A DNA stretch of 64,000 nucleotides from contig OZ020303.1 in assembly GCA_963971305.1 (NCBI GenBank), positions 63,736,867 through 63,800,866 of the forward strand, written 5' to 3'. This DNA comes from Arcuatula senhousia. Lineage: Eukaryota; Mollusca; Bivalvia; Mytilida; Mytilidae. Both the position numbers and the translations under genes were made by a program. This document shows positions 1 through 11,947 of the stretch, in pieces. The stretch's first letter is position 1, and each line of letters begins with the position of its first letter. Under the pieces are notes generated by a model, which worked only from the letters and a program-made list of their open reading frames with translations, was not told where the DNA came from and did not search any database.

Positions 1-1754
1 AAATTCACGAAATGTAAGGGGTCGCTCCACTGCCTTATCAACCCGGAGTTCTGTTTGGGTATGTAGTCTAGTCCGTAATCCCCTTAGCAATATGGGGGAT
101 AAGGAACATGCATACTTTAAACACACCGTCCAGCGACAGGTGCCCTGATTTTGCGAATCTAAGGATTAGTGAAGGTGTACTGCCCTTAACGCCAAATTTG
201 TTTGTTTATTAATTTTATATTAATGTAATTTGTTTTATGTTATATGATGATGTTGGTTTTTGTAAATAATTAAATATGTATCAATTATATTTTATTTTTC
301 AACAGTAATATACCATGTGGAATGAATTCGCATGACTGTCAATTGGGGTAAATAATGAGATGTGAAATCAGTGTGCTCGTATCAGTATTAATAATGATGT
401 GGAAATAATGGACATGGCGATTAATGGTTTTTTCAAGAGGTGTGGAAAATGTACAAATAACAAATTATAGATCTATATAATTTGGTCACGTGCTTTAGAG
501 GGAATGCCGAACATAAATGCAAATTTGTTTAATTATAGTTTATGGGTGGTATTCCCAGGGTCTCTTATCTGCCATGATCTGATCGGCGATAAACTTTTAA
601 CCTCAGCTTCACGATGCCAGACAATTTATGGGTTTGTTAATGTCACTTGTCTGAGATTGAAAATAGGTTAGCATTCGTAGAAGGTTGTTGAATAGTTTAG
701 GACGTTGTTTTATTTAAGTTTTACCCACCTCCGCCCCTAATCTCCATCCGTAAAACATGTTTTGTAAATATTTATATTTATATTTATATTAATGTAATTT
801 GTTTTATGTTGTCTATATGTCTCATTACAGCTCTTTTTATGTATATGTATGGTTTAAAATCATGACTGTTTATATTTGTAATAGCCCCCTGTGGGACCAA
901 AAATTGGTAAATCAAATATCTTATCTTATAACTTATTCAAATTGGTAGTACACTTTTATGTAACGGGCAATCTAAATGGGATTCCCCATTTATTATGTTC
1001 CAAATTATTCACCTGAGATATTAAGCAGCCTTAATTCTGGACAATCATACAACTCGTGAACCGCTTCTTAGTATTCCAACTCGAAATAAGTGTTGGAGTC
1101 ATTTTATATGTGCTTTGAAGCTTTTCCGAGAGATTGTACCAGCTCAGGTCGTAATCTGGGTATAATAACGTTATACTGGGCTGGGCCAGCGCTCAACAGT
1201 TTTCGTTTCAATACTATAAATACCCTTATTACGCTTAAATTCACGAAATGTAAGGGGTCGCTCCACTGCCTTATCAACCCGGAGTTCTGTTTGGGTATGT
1301 AGTCTAGTCCGTAATCCCCTTAGCAATATGGGGGATAAGGAACATGCATACTTTAAACACACCGTCCAGCGACAGGTGCCCTGATTTTGCGAATCTAAGG
1401 ATTAGTGAAGGTGTACTGCCCTTAACGCCAAATTTGTTTGTTTATTAATTTTATATTAATGTAATTTGTTTTATGTTATATGATGATGTTGGTTTTTGTA
1501 AATAATTAAATATGTATCAATTATATTTTATTTTTCAACAGTAATATACCATGTGGAATGAATTCGCATGACTGTCAATTGGGGTAAATAATGAGATGTG
1601 AAATCAGTGTGCTCGTATCAGTATTAATAATGATGTGGAAATAATGGACATGGCGATTAATGGTTTTTTCAAGAGGTGTGGAAAATGTACAAATAACAAA
1701 TTATAGATCTATATAATTTGGTCACGTGCTTTAGAGGGAATGCCGAACATAAAC
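1..1754. repeat. Direct duplication of ~518 bp (1-518 and 1237-1754)
   Basis: Bases 1-518 recur almost unchanged at 1237-1754, an offset of 1236 bp. The first copy is cut by the window edge. The spacer (519-1236) repeats a short piece of the unit: a stretch around 775-810 matches 200-230 and 1435-1465. No terminal TG...CA pair, primer-binding site or coding frame is visible, so an LTR pair is possible but unsupported. A tandem repeat with a ~1.24 kb period fits equally well. Short open frames here have no recognisable domain. Confidence 0.7.
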
Positions 1755-1764
1755 ATTAACTCAG

Positions 1765-2275
1765 AATAAAAATGAAATCAATCAACGTTCAATTCCACAG
1801 AGAGCACTTTAGACATAAGACAACAAGAATAAAAGAACTGTAGAAGAAAATGAGATGTGGAATAAGTGTACGCGACATAACCTACATTATAAACGTATAT
1901 TTTAAATATCCACAATGGAAAACAGCCAGCAGCCTTCAATGTGACCAGCGGTCGCTGCTCGCTGTTTTTCAATTGGCCCCTGGATTGAAAATAAAATACA
2001 TATGATTCAAGCCCAATCCCAAAGTGCATTGAAAGACCCTCTTCTTGACAAAAAACAATTAACAAAAATTCGACTAAATACAAACATAAGCTTTGATAAA
2101 GATTCCTGGCTTAGGACAGGCACATTAAAATGTGGCGGGGTTAAACTAGTTTTTTGGCGCCAACCTTCCCCCTAATGATAATCAATAACAAAGCACAAAC
2201 TAACACACAGTAAAAATCAAATCGATAGAAGTTCAATTCAACAAGAGAGTATCTGAGACAAAAGGACAACAGGTA
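1765..2275 (-). repeat. Dispersed repeat family B, reverse orientation
   Basis: This stretch is the reverse complement of a sequence recurring around 31.8, 32.5, 42.3, 46.3, 49.5 and 54.2 kb. Shared landmarks are a 'cctgtcctaagcca' block, an 'agcgaccactggtcac' block and 'ccattgtgattttt'. Copies are heavily diverged and no conserved reading frame is visible, so I cannot assign a transposon class. The open frame on the minus strand here (1778-2083) is part of the repeat. Confidence 0.6.
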
Positions 2276-3519
2276 ATTAACGGGACGTAAAGATACTCTC
2301 TTGAGAACACTCGAAGTTACTGACAGCTAGCTAAGAAGCATCCATCGACTGATGTAAAAAAATCAAGTATGTCGATTTTAAATCCGACACAACACGTCAA
2401 ACACTTGATTTGATGATGCATCATCACACAAAACCGACACACTTGACCGCTGTAATGCTCAAAAATGACATAAGTATAAAAAGGCAATTAACATTTTAAA
2501 GTAAGTATCAAATTATCAATATTTTTACCAAAGAAGACTAAATTCAAAGATTTTACTAAAATATCCATTTCATAACCTTTATTTAATAAAGTTTTAAGCC
2601 AATTTTGCATTCCCAACGGATTGTTTTTTAATTTATTTGCAGTGGAGTATATGGACCGCTTAAGGTCTCTGCTGGGTGCAGGTTGGAGGGTCCAGAATAG
2701 GATGAAGCCCCCGTCCGTTAATGATATTTAAAGGCTACTAAAATAATTCCTATTGCTAAAAAATAAAATTTAAAATATCTGATCAATATATTTATACGTT
2801 AAGAGAAGTTTTTTGACAAATGATAATGATATATTGAAATCCTTTATCTCTTTATTTCTTTTCCGTTTTTTCGTTCCGTTTTTCGTTCCGCTTTTTAGAA
2901 ACACCCACATTTTTCAATGTTCTCTTAATATCTTTTCTATTCAATATTTAAATTATGATCACTGATTCACATTTTTAATTACTTATTTCCCTTCTTTTCT
3001 TATGGTTTTATTATTTTTAAAGTAATAGTCAGGCACACTAGTTTGTTTATTCGTAAAATAATACCTCAGTCTGAAGTTTTAACCTATACATGTATTTAAC
3101 AAGTTTAAATAGTAAACACCTAATGCAAGAACGAAATATTTAGCGTTTTAGTACTTTTTATATATAATAACATTCCAATAAAATATATTAAATGTTTGCA
3201 CAGAAAATTCAACAAAATGCATGGTTTATCCTTTTTAAAATTAACCCGCGCAAGTCGTATTTAAGGTGGCACGTGCTAGTGAGTTTCATCGAGAAATAAA
3301 ACTGCATTTTAATATTAACCAATCAAAATGGTCGTTATAAATAAGAAAGTAATTATAGAGGCGAATTACTCATGCAGTTACTAGTAGGCTATATTAAGAG
3401 AATAGAAATTTTCAGAAAATTGAAATTAAAACCGGAAGGAAAAGTACTTAACGATACACGTACTGTATGTAAAATCGTTCTTGACATTTGATGGTCTTAT
3501 TTTTGAAACATCGTTCGTA
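2276..3519. other. AT-rich stretch without recognisable gene
   Basis: I see no exon-like frame, RNA gene or clear repeat structure. It lies directly upstream of the cGAS-like gene and would hold its promoter, but I could not identify a convincing core promoter. Confidence 0.5.
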
Positions 3520-4672
3520 ATGTATAATTCTATGCTTAACAAGTTTTACGACACTGAGGTGAAAATGTCCAGAGAGGAAACAAGCAGAAATGTGGGAATT
3601 GTAATGCCAGTAGTGAAGGATATATTAGAGTACGTGTCATCAAAAGGATCCTAGATTCAAAGTACAGCCTCTTAATGTTGGGAGTTACTACTCACACCTT
3701 AAAGTGAAGCAGGCCGACGAATTTGACTACAGTGTAGTGCTAGAAACATCACAGCTAGTGTGGTCAGATGGTGATAATAATGGTACTGTAACACCAGATT
3801 CTGAAGGTTTCCGTTTTGATGAAGAACGTGGAGACGTTATTGAAAGTCCGGGTTATCGTTTGCCCCCAGCTCCGACAGGAAAGGGCCTTGTTCGTTTGGG
3901 AAGAAATATAAGGGAATGGAACGAAAAGGGACTTAATAATGGACCAGCGTGTTTAAGCATTGGGGAATATGTCATTCCTTTAAAGGTTAAGAGACGGTTT
4001 AAACAACTGGTAAGTGAAGCCGTCAATCGCCTCAAGTCCTGTCGTAATGTAGACGCTAAGAGATTATCTGAGTCTCCTGCGACTACTTTGGTTATATTAA
4101 AGCCTCGATCATCGGAGACAATAAATGTTGATTTAGCTCCATTGATTGAGGGACATGTACCGTTCGCAGATTTCTTAGGGTGGCCAAGACGTGATGCAAA
4201 ATGGCCAAACATTGTAAAAATTGAGCAAATAAAAGAAGAAGGGGTGCATCGGATCGCTAAGGATCCGGTATACTGGTCATATTCGTTCGTTATGTGCGAA
4301 AAAATTCTCCTTAAGGAGATTGACAAACCCACTACATGCCGGAAGAAAAGTCAAAGAATACTGAAAAGATTAAGAGAGTTTTGGTGTCCAAAGGGAATGA
4401 AACAAGAACTGAAATCTTACCATTTGAAAAATATCTTGTTTCGGGAGTGTGAAAATTACCCTTCTGACAATTATTGGCAACATGATTGCTTAGCAGAACG
4501 AGTAGAATCTATGTGTAAGATGTTAGTGGATTGTATTCGAAGGAAAAACCTGCCTCAGTATTTTTATCCGAATTTAAATCTTTTCGAAAACAAAGATCGA
4601 GATGTTTTGAATCAAATTAGGGAGAGAGTACTTGAATTTATTTGGAATCCGAGGAAATATATAAAAGAATGA
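3520..4672 (+). CDS. cGAS-like / Mab-21 domain nucleotidyltransferase (single exon, frameshifted near N-terminus)
   Basis: The frame 3704-4672 plus upstream residues encodes a Mab-21/cGAS-like nucleotidyltransferase. Such enzymes make cyclic di/trinucleotides after nucleic-acid sensing, or act as non-catalytic Mab-21 proteins. Visible motifs are a Gly-Ser pair followed by Tyr-Tyr (3680-3685), the acidic pair in DEFD (Glu 3719-3721, Asp 3725-3727), and a third Asp in NVDLAP (4130-4132). The C-terminal half has the family's WSYSF, CRK, YHLK and YFYPNLNLF blocks. The whole domain is uninterrupted by introns. The likely start is ATG 3520, whose frame encodes about 42 plausible residues and then hits TAG at 3652-3654. 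The downstream frame is one base shifted, so a single extra base near 3640-3650 breaks the gene. It could be a recent pseudogene, an allele or a sequence error. An AATAAA lies at about 4863. The cGAS zinc-thumb cysteine cluster is not evident, so I favour a cGAS-like receptor or Mab-21 paralogue over an orthologue of vertebrate cGAS. Confidence 0.8.
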
Positions 4673-5107
4673 CTTTGATGAAACTGATATATCGGGAAAA
4701 AACATTGCAGAATTACCATTGTATGGCCATGGTATTAATTCAAATACCTTACAAAGTTTATACGTGCTATGTTTATTCATAAGATCAACAACATTCTATA
4801 AAAATATCTATATGTAATCATTATAACAAAACATTAACTTTATTTTTAGTGAAAGTTGTATGAATAAATTACTACTCAATTTAATTACAATATTGTCATC
4901 TGTTTGATTTGTTGTTTCTTACATTTGAACCTTATATTTGAGAATAGAATGGCAATGCGTTTATTTTCAAAATGTCACATCAACAAAAAAGTCATACATG
5001 TATATTTAATTATTAAAAATACCTTTTTTGTGTTGTTTGATTATACTTTGTTGAACACTATAGAGAAAAACTAAATATAGTAAGTTTTTCTCTAAAATTT
5101 GTTTTTT

Positions 5108-5842
5108 TTTTAGCTCACCTGGACCAAAAGAAGGTCCATGTGAGCTATTGTGAGCTATTGCCGTCACTTGGCCTCCGTCGTCATCTGTCGTCGTTTTTTA
5201 ATCTTCTCCTCTGAAACTACTGAACATAATTTAATAAACATGGTATGGTTGATCTTTAGGGTGTCTTGATCCTCAAAAACATGACTGCTGATGCTAAAAA
5301 TAGATCAAGGGGGTCAGGCTACTACTATTTTGGCTTGTAAAACAAAAAGTATAAAAGATAGAAAAATGTGATGCAACCTTCAGCATCAAAACTTCTACAA
5401 AAGTCTCCAAGTTGTCAGATGACCCCTTATAAGGGTTATGGCCCTTTAAAGGAAAACATAGCGTTTTTTCATGTTTTTTCCCTACGGAATGAAAACTATT
5501 GCAGATAGAGGAAAGCTGTTGCTTGCCTAAACCTTCAGCTCATTGAGCTCTTCAACAGTCTCCGTCGGGTCGAAGATGTCAGATAATAGGGGTTATGGAC
5601 CTTTAAACGTCAAAAATAGCGTTTTCTTCATTTTTTTGCCCGGTCATTTTGCCTGTAGAATGAAAATATAACAGATAGAGAAACGCTGTTGCTTGCTTAA
5701 ACCTTCAGTTTATTGAGCTCTACAAAAGTCTTCATTAGGTCAATGATGTCAGAAGACCACTTATAGGGTAAATAGTTCATAGAGGAGATCCTTATAGCTT
5801 TAGGACCAAGTGAGCGATTCAGGCTCCTGGGAGCCTCTTGTT
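5108..5842 (+). mobile_element. Palindrome-ended tandem-core element, 155-bp family (copy 1)
   Basis: It starts with a T-run and a hairpin (AGCTCACCTGG...CATGTGAGCT), followed by a CGTCGT-rich stretch. Diverged core repeats follow with the landmarks 'gtcagatgacccctta', 'ggggttatgg' and 'cagatagag'. It ends with a CAAGTGAGC block, the hairpin GGCTCC..GGGAGCC and TCTTGTTT. It is non-coding. The architecture resembles bivalve pearl elements and Helentron-associated elements; that class is inference. Confidence 0.7.
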
Positions 5843-6830
5843 TTATTTACTAGTAAATAGATTTGAATCTTTTATTTGCGAACTACTAGTAGATTGACAA
5901 AGTCTTTCTCTGGAATGATGAAACTTGGTATGGTTGAGTGTACTGCACAAAAGTTGTTTCGATTTTTGATCCGTAGATAAACATGGCCACCGTTACTTAA
6001 AATAGACAAGGGGACAAGACTACTGTTTCGGCTTGTAAATCAAGAAATATAAAAAATAGAGAAAATCTGATGCAACCTCCCTTCTTCAGCATCAAAAGCT
6101 CTACAAAAGTCTAAATTTGGTTGAAATTGAGATGACTCTTTATAGGGGTTATGGCCTTTTTAAGGAAAATCGCAGATAGGAAAAAGCTGTTGCTTGCTTA
6201 AACCTTCAGCTTCAAAAGTTCTACAAAAGTAACCATTGGGTCGAAGATGTCAGATGACCCCTTGTAGGGGTTATGGCCTATTAAAGGTAAAAAAGTGTTT
6301 CCATGTTTTTACCCCACGGAATGAAAACTATTGCAGTAAAGAGAATAGCTGTTGCTTTCTTAAACCTTCGGTTGATTGACCTCTGCAAAAGTCTTCATTA
6401 GGTTGAAGATGTCATATGACCCCTAGTAGGGGTTATGCCATTTCAAATGTCAAAAATTGCTTTCTTCATGTTTTTGCTTACAGAATGAAAACTATTGCAG
6501 ATAGAGAAAAGCTGGTGCCTGCTTATAACCTTCAGTTTATTAACCTCTACAAGTTTCCATTGGGTCTATGATGATGTCTGGCGACCCCTTACATGGGTTA
6601 TGGCCTTTTAAAGGTAAAAAAAGTGTTTTATTTTCATGTTTTTACCTTACAGAATGATAACTGTTGCAGATAGAGATAGATAATAAACATTTCACGTTAT
6701 TAAGCGCTATAAAAGTCTCTATTGAGTTAATTGTCAGATGATTTCTTGTAGAAGAAGTCTTTATGACCATAAGAACCAGCATGCAGGTGAGTAATTCAGG
6801 CTCCTGTGAGCCTTTCGTTAAAGATAAACA
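5843..6830 (+). mobile_element. 155-bp family element lacking its 5' hairpin (copy 2)
   Basis: It abuts the previous copy and repeats its core ('aacatggccaccgtt', repeated 'gtcagatgacccc'). It closes with the same GGTGAG...GGCTCCTGTGAGCC end near 6785-6825. The 5' hairpin and the CGTCGT stretch are absent, so it is either 5'-truncated or a tandem dimer of the copy before it. Confidence 0.6.
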
Positions 6831-7084
6831 TGTAAATTAACCCCAATAAATAGAATAAGCTTGCATGCTTTTTGATTATGTAAGATAAACGGATAGAAAC
6901 ACATCAAATAGGGATATCTAAATAACAAAATGATCGAGTTTAGAAACTTAAAAGAAAAGACAAAGCAAAACAAAGACATACTCCGGAGATCTTTGTATAA
7001 AATAATGTATCAAAACAATAACAAAATATCATTATGTGAAGGACAATACCATGACTACACACAATAAACAAGTGTGGCCACTAA

Positions 7085-8855
7085 AAGTATGTCTCGCCTG
7101 CCGGCACCATCGCTAAAATCAACTACCTAAGCTTTCATTTCTTGATATAAACACAAAAAGTGTCAGTATACCTAATAACAGATGCCTAGTTATTATACTA
7201 TTCAAGCAATCCATTGTCCACACAAGTATTACAAAAAGTTTTCTGTCTGAAAAAAGACCTAAGTTCACAGAGTCACTGGAGCGTAAAAATGGGGTCAGGG
7301 TCACACGGCATGGTGACAGTTGCATGGACCATAACCTAAACTGTCTGTATACTAAATATCAGATGCCTAGCTATTAGACTTTTCAAGCAATTCATCGTCC
7401 ACAAAAGTCTTACAAAAAAGTTTACGGCGTGAAAAAAGACCTAAGTTCACAGAGTCACTGGAGCGTGAAAATGGGATCAGGGTCAAACGGCATGGGGACA
7501 GTTGCGTAGACCATAGCCTGAACTGTCTGTATTCGAAATATCAGATGCCTAGCTATTATACTTTTCAAGCAATTCATCGTCCACAAAAGTCTTACAAAAA
7601 AGTTTACGGCCTGAAAAAAGACCTAAGTTCACAGAGTCACTGGAGCGTGAAAATGGGGTCAAGGTCAAACGGCATGGTGACAGTTGTGTAGACCATAACC
7701 TGAACTGTCTGTATACCAAATATCAGATGCCTAGTTATTATACTTTTCAAGCAATTCTTCGTCCACAAAAGTCTTACAAAAAAGTTTACGGCCTGAAAAA
7801 AGACCTAAGTTCACAGAGTCACTGGAGCGTGAAAATGGGGTCAGGGTCAAACGGCATGGTGACAGTTGCGTAGACCATAACCTGAACTGTCTCTGAGAAA
7901 ATCATAACGAAGAGAATCGAATCATCCTATTAAACATATGAAATGGCTGAAAATAACGGTGTCGTTCTTGTGAAGATCTAGGATCCACTCGATTAAACTT
8001 TGGTGTTTCTACAGCAAATTCAAATATAAAAGTATCTTTAGATAGCTGAATTTCTCGTACATTGTTTGATATCATTTTCGAAGCGTTTTATTCATTATTT
8101 TGGTTGTAATTTAATAAAATCTGAAGGATGGTGAAAAATAAAAAATCAAACACCACGCGAACAGACTGATATTTGTCACAATAAACAAATTTCCTTATCG
8201 AGAGTTATCGGCCAGCGGGCGTCCTGTTAAAACAGGAAATTGACAAATTTCAAACTGTTAATTAGTTGACCTGAATTTATCAAATTACCTTCAAATTTCA
8301 CCTGAATATTCTCGACTCAATTTGCTATTAAACAGTACTAAATAAGATACTATAAGGTAAGATTTGATATGAAATGTTTTAGATTTCAAAGAGGTCTATT
8401 TCTAAGTTTGAATTTGGAATAGTATGTACGATTGACTTTAAACTGTTCCTTTGGAAAAATGTGTGATAAAAATGAAAAGAAAAATAGCCTAAACAAAGCA
8501 GCAAAACATACTCTTTCCAACGATGTATATATTTCATATGTACGATTCATCATGAAAAAGTTTACTCGCTTGTAATGCAAGTGCCTATTTCAACAGGCTG
8601 AATCTGAATTTACAAATTAGTGCGGAGACACTGTTATTTTGGATTTATCGTGGAGACATATCTCTTTAATTATTGTCTCAGACTGTCTGTATACCAAATA
8701 TCAGATGCCTAGCTATTATACTTTTCAAGCAATTCATTGTCCACAAAAGTCTTACAAAAAAGTTTACGACGCCGCCGCCGCCGTCGCCGCCGCCGCCGGA
8801 AAGTAATACCTATGTCTCGCCTTCCGCGACTATTCGTCGCAGGCGAGACAAAAAC
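7085..8855 (-). mobile_element. Tandem-core element, 182-bp family
   Basis: Four core repeats of about 182 bp run from ~7120 to ~7890; successive 'agtcactgg' landmarks fall at 7271, 7453, 7635 and 7817. A fifth partial unit is detached at 8684-8767. Read on the minus strand the element begins with a strong hairpin at 8811-8851 (GTCTCGCCT...AGGCGAGAC with an inner CGCGAC/GTCGC stem), then a GGC-trinucleotide run (8768-8800). It ends with GGCAGGCGAGAC near 7090. The 780 bp between ~7890 and ~8665 have no core repeats and may be unique internal sequence or an insertion. A proline-rich open frame across the GCC run (8673-8903) is an artefact of the microsatellite. Confidence 0.7.
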
Positions 8856-9026
8856 GAAAAGTTTTTAACCTACAATGAACAACATCCAATCAGTAGCCTT
8901 TAGACCACTGACACATGCTCGTCGGATTGCCTCGTAAAAATCTTCAAAGAGGCAACGTTACCAATAGAGCAATCAAATTTCACTTCTATAAGTCCTTAAA
9001 GATTAAGAAAAAATCGGTAAACATGA

Positions 9027-9147
9027 ATGAGTAAGTTTGTGTTTTACGCCCTTGCAACACTATATGTTATATAAAAAGGCAGTGAACATGAAAAGAAGAT
9101 AAAATGAACATGAAATGATGTTGAGAAAAATGGGTATGGGTTGGGAA
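9027..9147 (-). mobile_element. SINE 3' fragment interrupted by the next element
   Basis: The sequence matches the 3' portion of the SINE family seen at 14.05, 18.9 and 37.3 kb: a short GAGT-like tail, 'gttttacgccc', and 'gaacatgaaatgatg'. It stops exactly where the 155-bp-family element begins, so that element probably inserted into or next to this SINE. Confidence 0.55.
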
Positions 9148-10303
9148 ACAAGAGGCTCCCAGGAGCCTAAATCGCTCACCTGGTCTTGATGTCAACCCTA
9201 TATTTTGTAGAGCTAAATGGGCTGAACATTCTTTATCTACTATAGTTTTCATTCTCTAGACCAAAAACACGAAAAACCGTTATTTTAGGGGCCATAACCC
9301 CTATAAGGGGTCATCTGACAACTTCAACCCTATGGAGACTTTTGTAAAGCTTTATGCGCTGAACATTTAAGCAAGCAACAGCTTTTCTCTATCTGCTATA
9401 GTTTTCACTCTCAAGGCCAAAAACATGTTTAAAAAGGTTATTTTAGGGGCTGTAACCCCTAATAAGGGTCATCTGACAACTTCAATCCTATTGAGACTTT
9501 TGTAGAGCTAAATAAATTGAACATTTAAGCAAGCAACAGCTTTTCTCTATCTGCTATAGTTTTCTTTCTTATTAGGCAAAAAACATGAAAAAGGTTATTC
9601 TGGGGCCGTAACCCCTTAAAGGGTCATCAGACGACTTCGATCCTATGGAGACTTTTGAAGAGCTAAATGAGCTGAACATTTAAGCAAGCAACAGCTTTTC
9701 TCTATCCGCTATAGTTTTCTTTCTAATTAGGCCAAAAACATGAAAAAACATCATTTTAGGGGCCGTAGCCCCTATAAGGGGTCATCTGACAACTTCGACC
9801 CTATGGAGATTTTTGTAGAGCTAAATGAGCTGAACATTTAAGCAAGCAATAGCTTTTCTCTATCTGCAATAGTTTTCATACTATAGGGCAAAAACATGAA
9901 AAAACGCTATTTTTCACCTTTAAGGGGCTGTAACCCCTATAAGGGGTCATCCTACAACTTGGACCAAATGGAGACTTTTGTAGAGCTTTTAATGCTGAAG
10001 CAGTAGGATGGCATCAGATTTCATCTACCTCTTATATACTTTTTGATTTACAAGCCAAAAGCAGTAGTCTGACCCCCCTGGTCTATTTTTAGCAACGGTG
10101 GCCATGTTTTTCGACGAATCAAAAATCTCCATATCAGTTCTGTGGGGGATACCCTAAGGTACAATCAGAACAAATTTGGTTTGAATCTGTTCAGCCGTTT
10201 CAGAGGAGAAGAAGTTTGAAGAAAAGTTAACGACGACGGACGACGACGACGGACGCCAAGTGATGGCAAAAGCTCACATGGCCTTTGGCCAGGTGAGCTA
10301 AAA
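9148..10303 (-). mobile_element. 155-bp family element, full length
   Basis: In reverse orientation it has both characteristic ends: AACAAGAGGCTCCCAGGAGCC at the low-coordinate side, and the AGCTCACATGG...CCAGGTGAGCT hairpin followed by an A-run at the high side. The trinucleotide stretch (cgacgacgg) is at ~10230-10255. About five diverged core repeats lie between, each with 'ggggtcatctgac' and 'aagcaagcaacagc'. No coding potential. Confidence 0.8.
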
Positions 10304-10402
10304 AAGGGAACAGCAAATTTTAAACAACAACCAAACTGCAATCTGCAACGTGAAATATAGTCGAAATACAAATGACAACAAAGTTCCAGACAATAAATTT
10401 TG

Positions 10403-10450
10403 CTACGCCTGACGCGCGTTTCGTCTATTCAAGACTCATCAGAGGCGCTC
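10403..10450 (-). ncRNA. Type I hammerhead ribozyme
   Basis: Reading the minus strand from 10450, the conserved core CTGATGA (10442-10436) is followed by stem II (GTCT 10435-10432 with AGAC 10426-10423, 5-nt loop), then GAAA (10422-10419). A very short stem III (CG..CG, 10418-10413) leads to the cleavage triplet GTC (10413-10411). Stem I is CGCCT (10447-10443) with AGGCG (10410-10406), five perfect pairs. All catalytic-core positions are present in the correct order. Short-stem-III type I hammerheads are known from Penelope-like elements and small retroelements in bivalves, where they are thought to process tandem transcripts. It is probably part of a short dispersed repeat, since similar flanking sequence recurs near 52.65 kb. 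The fold is by hand; activity is not shown. Confidence 0.8.
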
Positions 10451-10849
10451 TACCAAAAATATTGAAAATGCCAAACACTGTATGAATATGAAGAGATTAA
10501 ACTCGTGTGCTCGAAAAGAGTAAGCAATAGAGCAATCGAATGGTTTATTTTGTGTTTCTTTTAAGTTTAGAGCTGCTTCGTGTCATTCTTACTCGTCTTT
10601 ACTGGTTTTGTCATTGATCTTTCGGATTTTTTACATTTGTGGATCTTTGCTTTTTTCGAGATTCCTGTCATTGGACTCGTGCGTATGAGTGATGTCGAGA
10701 AAAACCAGATCTCATTTTCCATGTCTTTGGACATTTTTGATAAAGCACATGTAATGTATTAATACACAATAAAAAGTTACATGAATTCAAATTAATAAGA
10801 TGGTCCTTGACTAAGGACTGCAAAAACAAACAAGGTACAATGTACATGT

Positions 10850-11580
10850 TAACTCGCATGCAAATTCCAAAACAGCGAGCAGCGACCACCGGTCACATTG
10901 GATATTGTGGATTTTTCGTCGTTTATATTAAAGATTCGAGCACTTAATCCACATCTCATTATCTTTTATCGCTTGACAAGTTATTATTGCTTACAAATGT
11001 AGTATCTATTGACTAATATGCAGCTTCTTAATCTGATACATGTACATGTGCATTATTTCAATTTCATTTTATTTGTGTTCTTATTATTTTAGAAACCCAA
11101 TAAGTGTAAATAAACTCTTGGTTGCTTTTAAATATATAAAATCAGGATTGAATAGTAGCTTAAACGCTACAATTTAAGATATATTCTTGTCAAATATCAC
11201 ATGATTATAGATTACTTGATGCATATAAGTCATGTACATGAAAATGCGACACAACCTAACATTACGTAAAGCAATCCCAATTTAAAAACACAATGGAAAA
11301 CAGCCAGCAATCTTCGACGGAACCAGAGTGGTCGCTGTTTTTCATTTTGCAATCGTTCCTAGATCAAACACATTAAGCATATGATTCAAATTTATTTTAA
11401 ATGAAAATTAGATAAGGGACGCACAGAAAAATAACTATCTCTATACAACTGTTTTGTGCTTTATTATACATGTACTTCCGGACCCCGAGATCACAATGCA
11501 TGCCGAAGGTTTGGGGCTATAAAACCTGGTTTAACCCACCATTTCATTTGAAATGTCTGTAATCTTGAATTTCTTTGGGT
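10850..11580 (+). repeat. Dispersed repeat family B fragments
   Basis: Pieces of family B are recognisable: an 'agcagcgaccaccggtcacatt' block near 10880, a degenerate equivalent near 11300, and the 'aaaacctggtttaacccaccatttc' block near 11520. The region is otherwise AT-rich with no gene that I can support. Confidence 0.5.
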
Positions 11581-11947
11581 TTTCTTCTTGATCATTTTGT
11601 TTTCTTTGACATCCAGACTGACCACCCAAGGTTGTGAATTTTGTTATTACCTTTTTGTGAAGTGTCAAATTGGTCACTTGGCATACTACCACAATGCAAG
11701 TGGACTGGTTGTAATAATTTTTTTTCATCTTATTTTATTTCATCTTTTCATTATCAAAATACATAACAAAAACATCAAATACATGCCATATAAATACATT
11801 TTATATACATTGTACCTGAATGAGTTGCCATATTGACATCAGTAATCTGATTAATGTTTCATTTGAAATTAATAAAAATGCCGTATAGTACATGTGATTA
11901 AATTTCATCAAGGCACAAATTTCGTTGAAAGTATAGCCATATGCGAA

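Noticed and set aside
3853..4332. 159-codon open frame antisense to the cGAS-like gene
   Set aside because: It lies wholly within the recognised domain on the other strand and its translation has no domain; it is a shadow frame.
8673..8903. Open frame with a proline run
   Set aside because: The prolines are encoded by a GCC microsatellite of the 182-bp-family element; the frame crosses the element's end.
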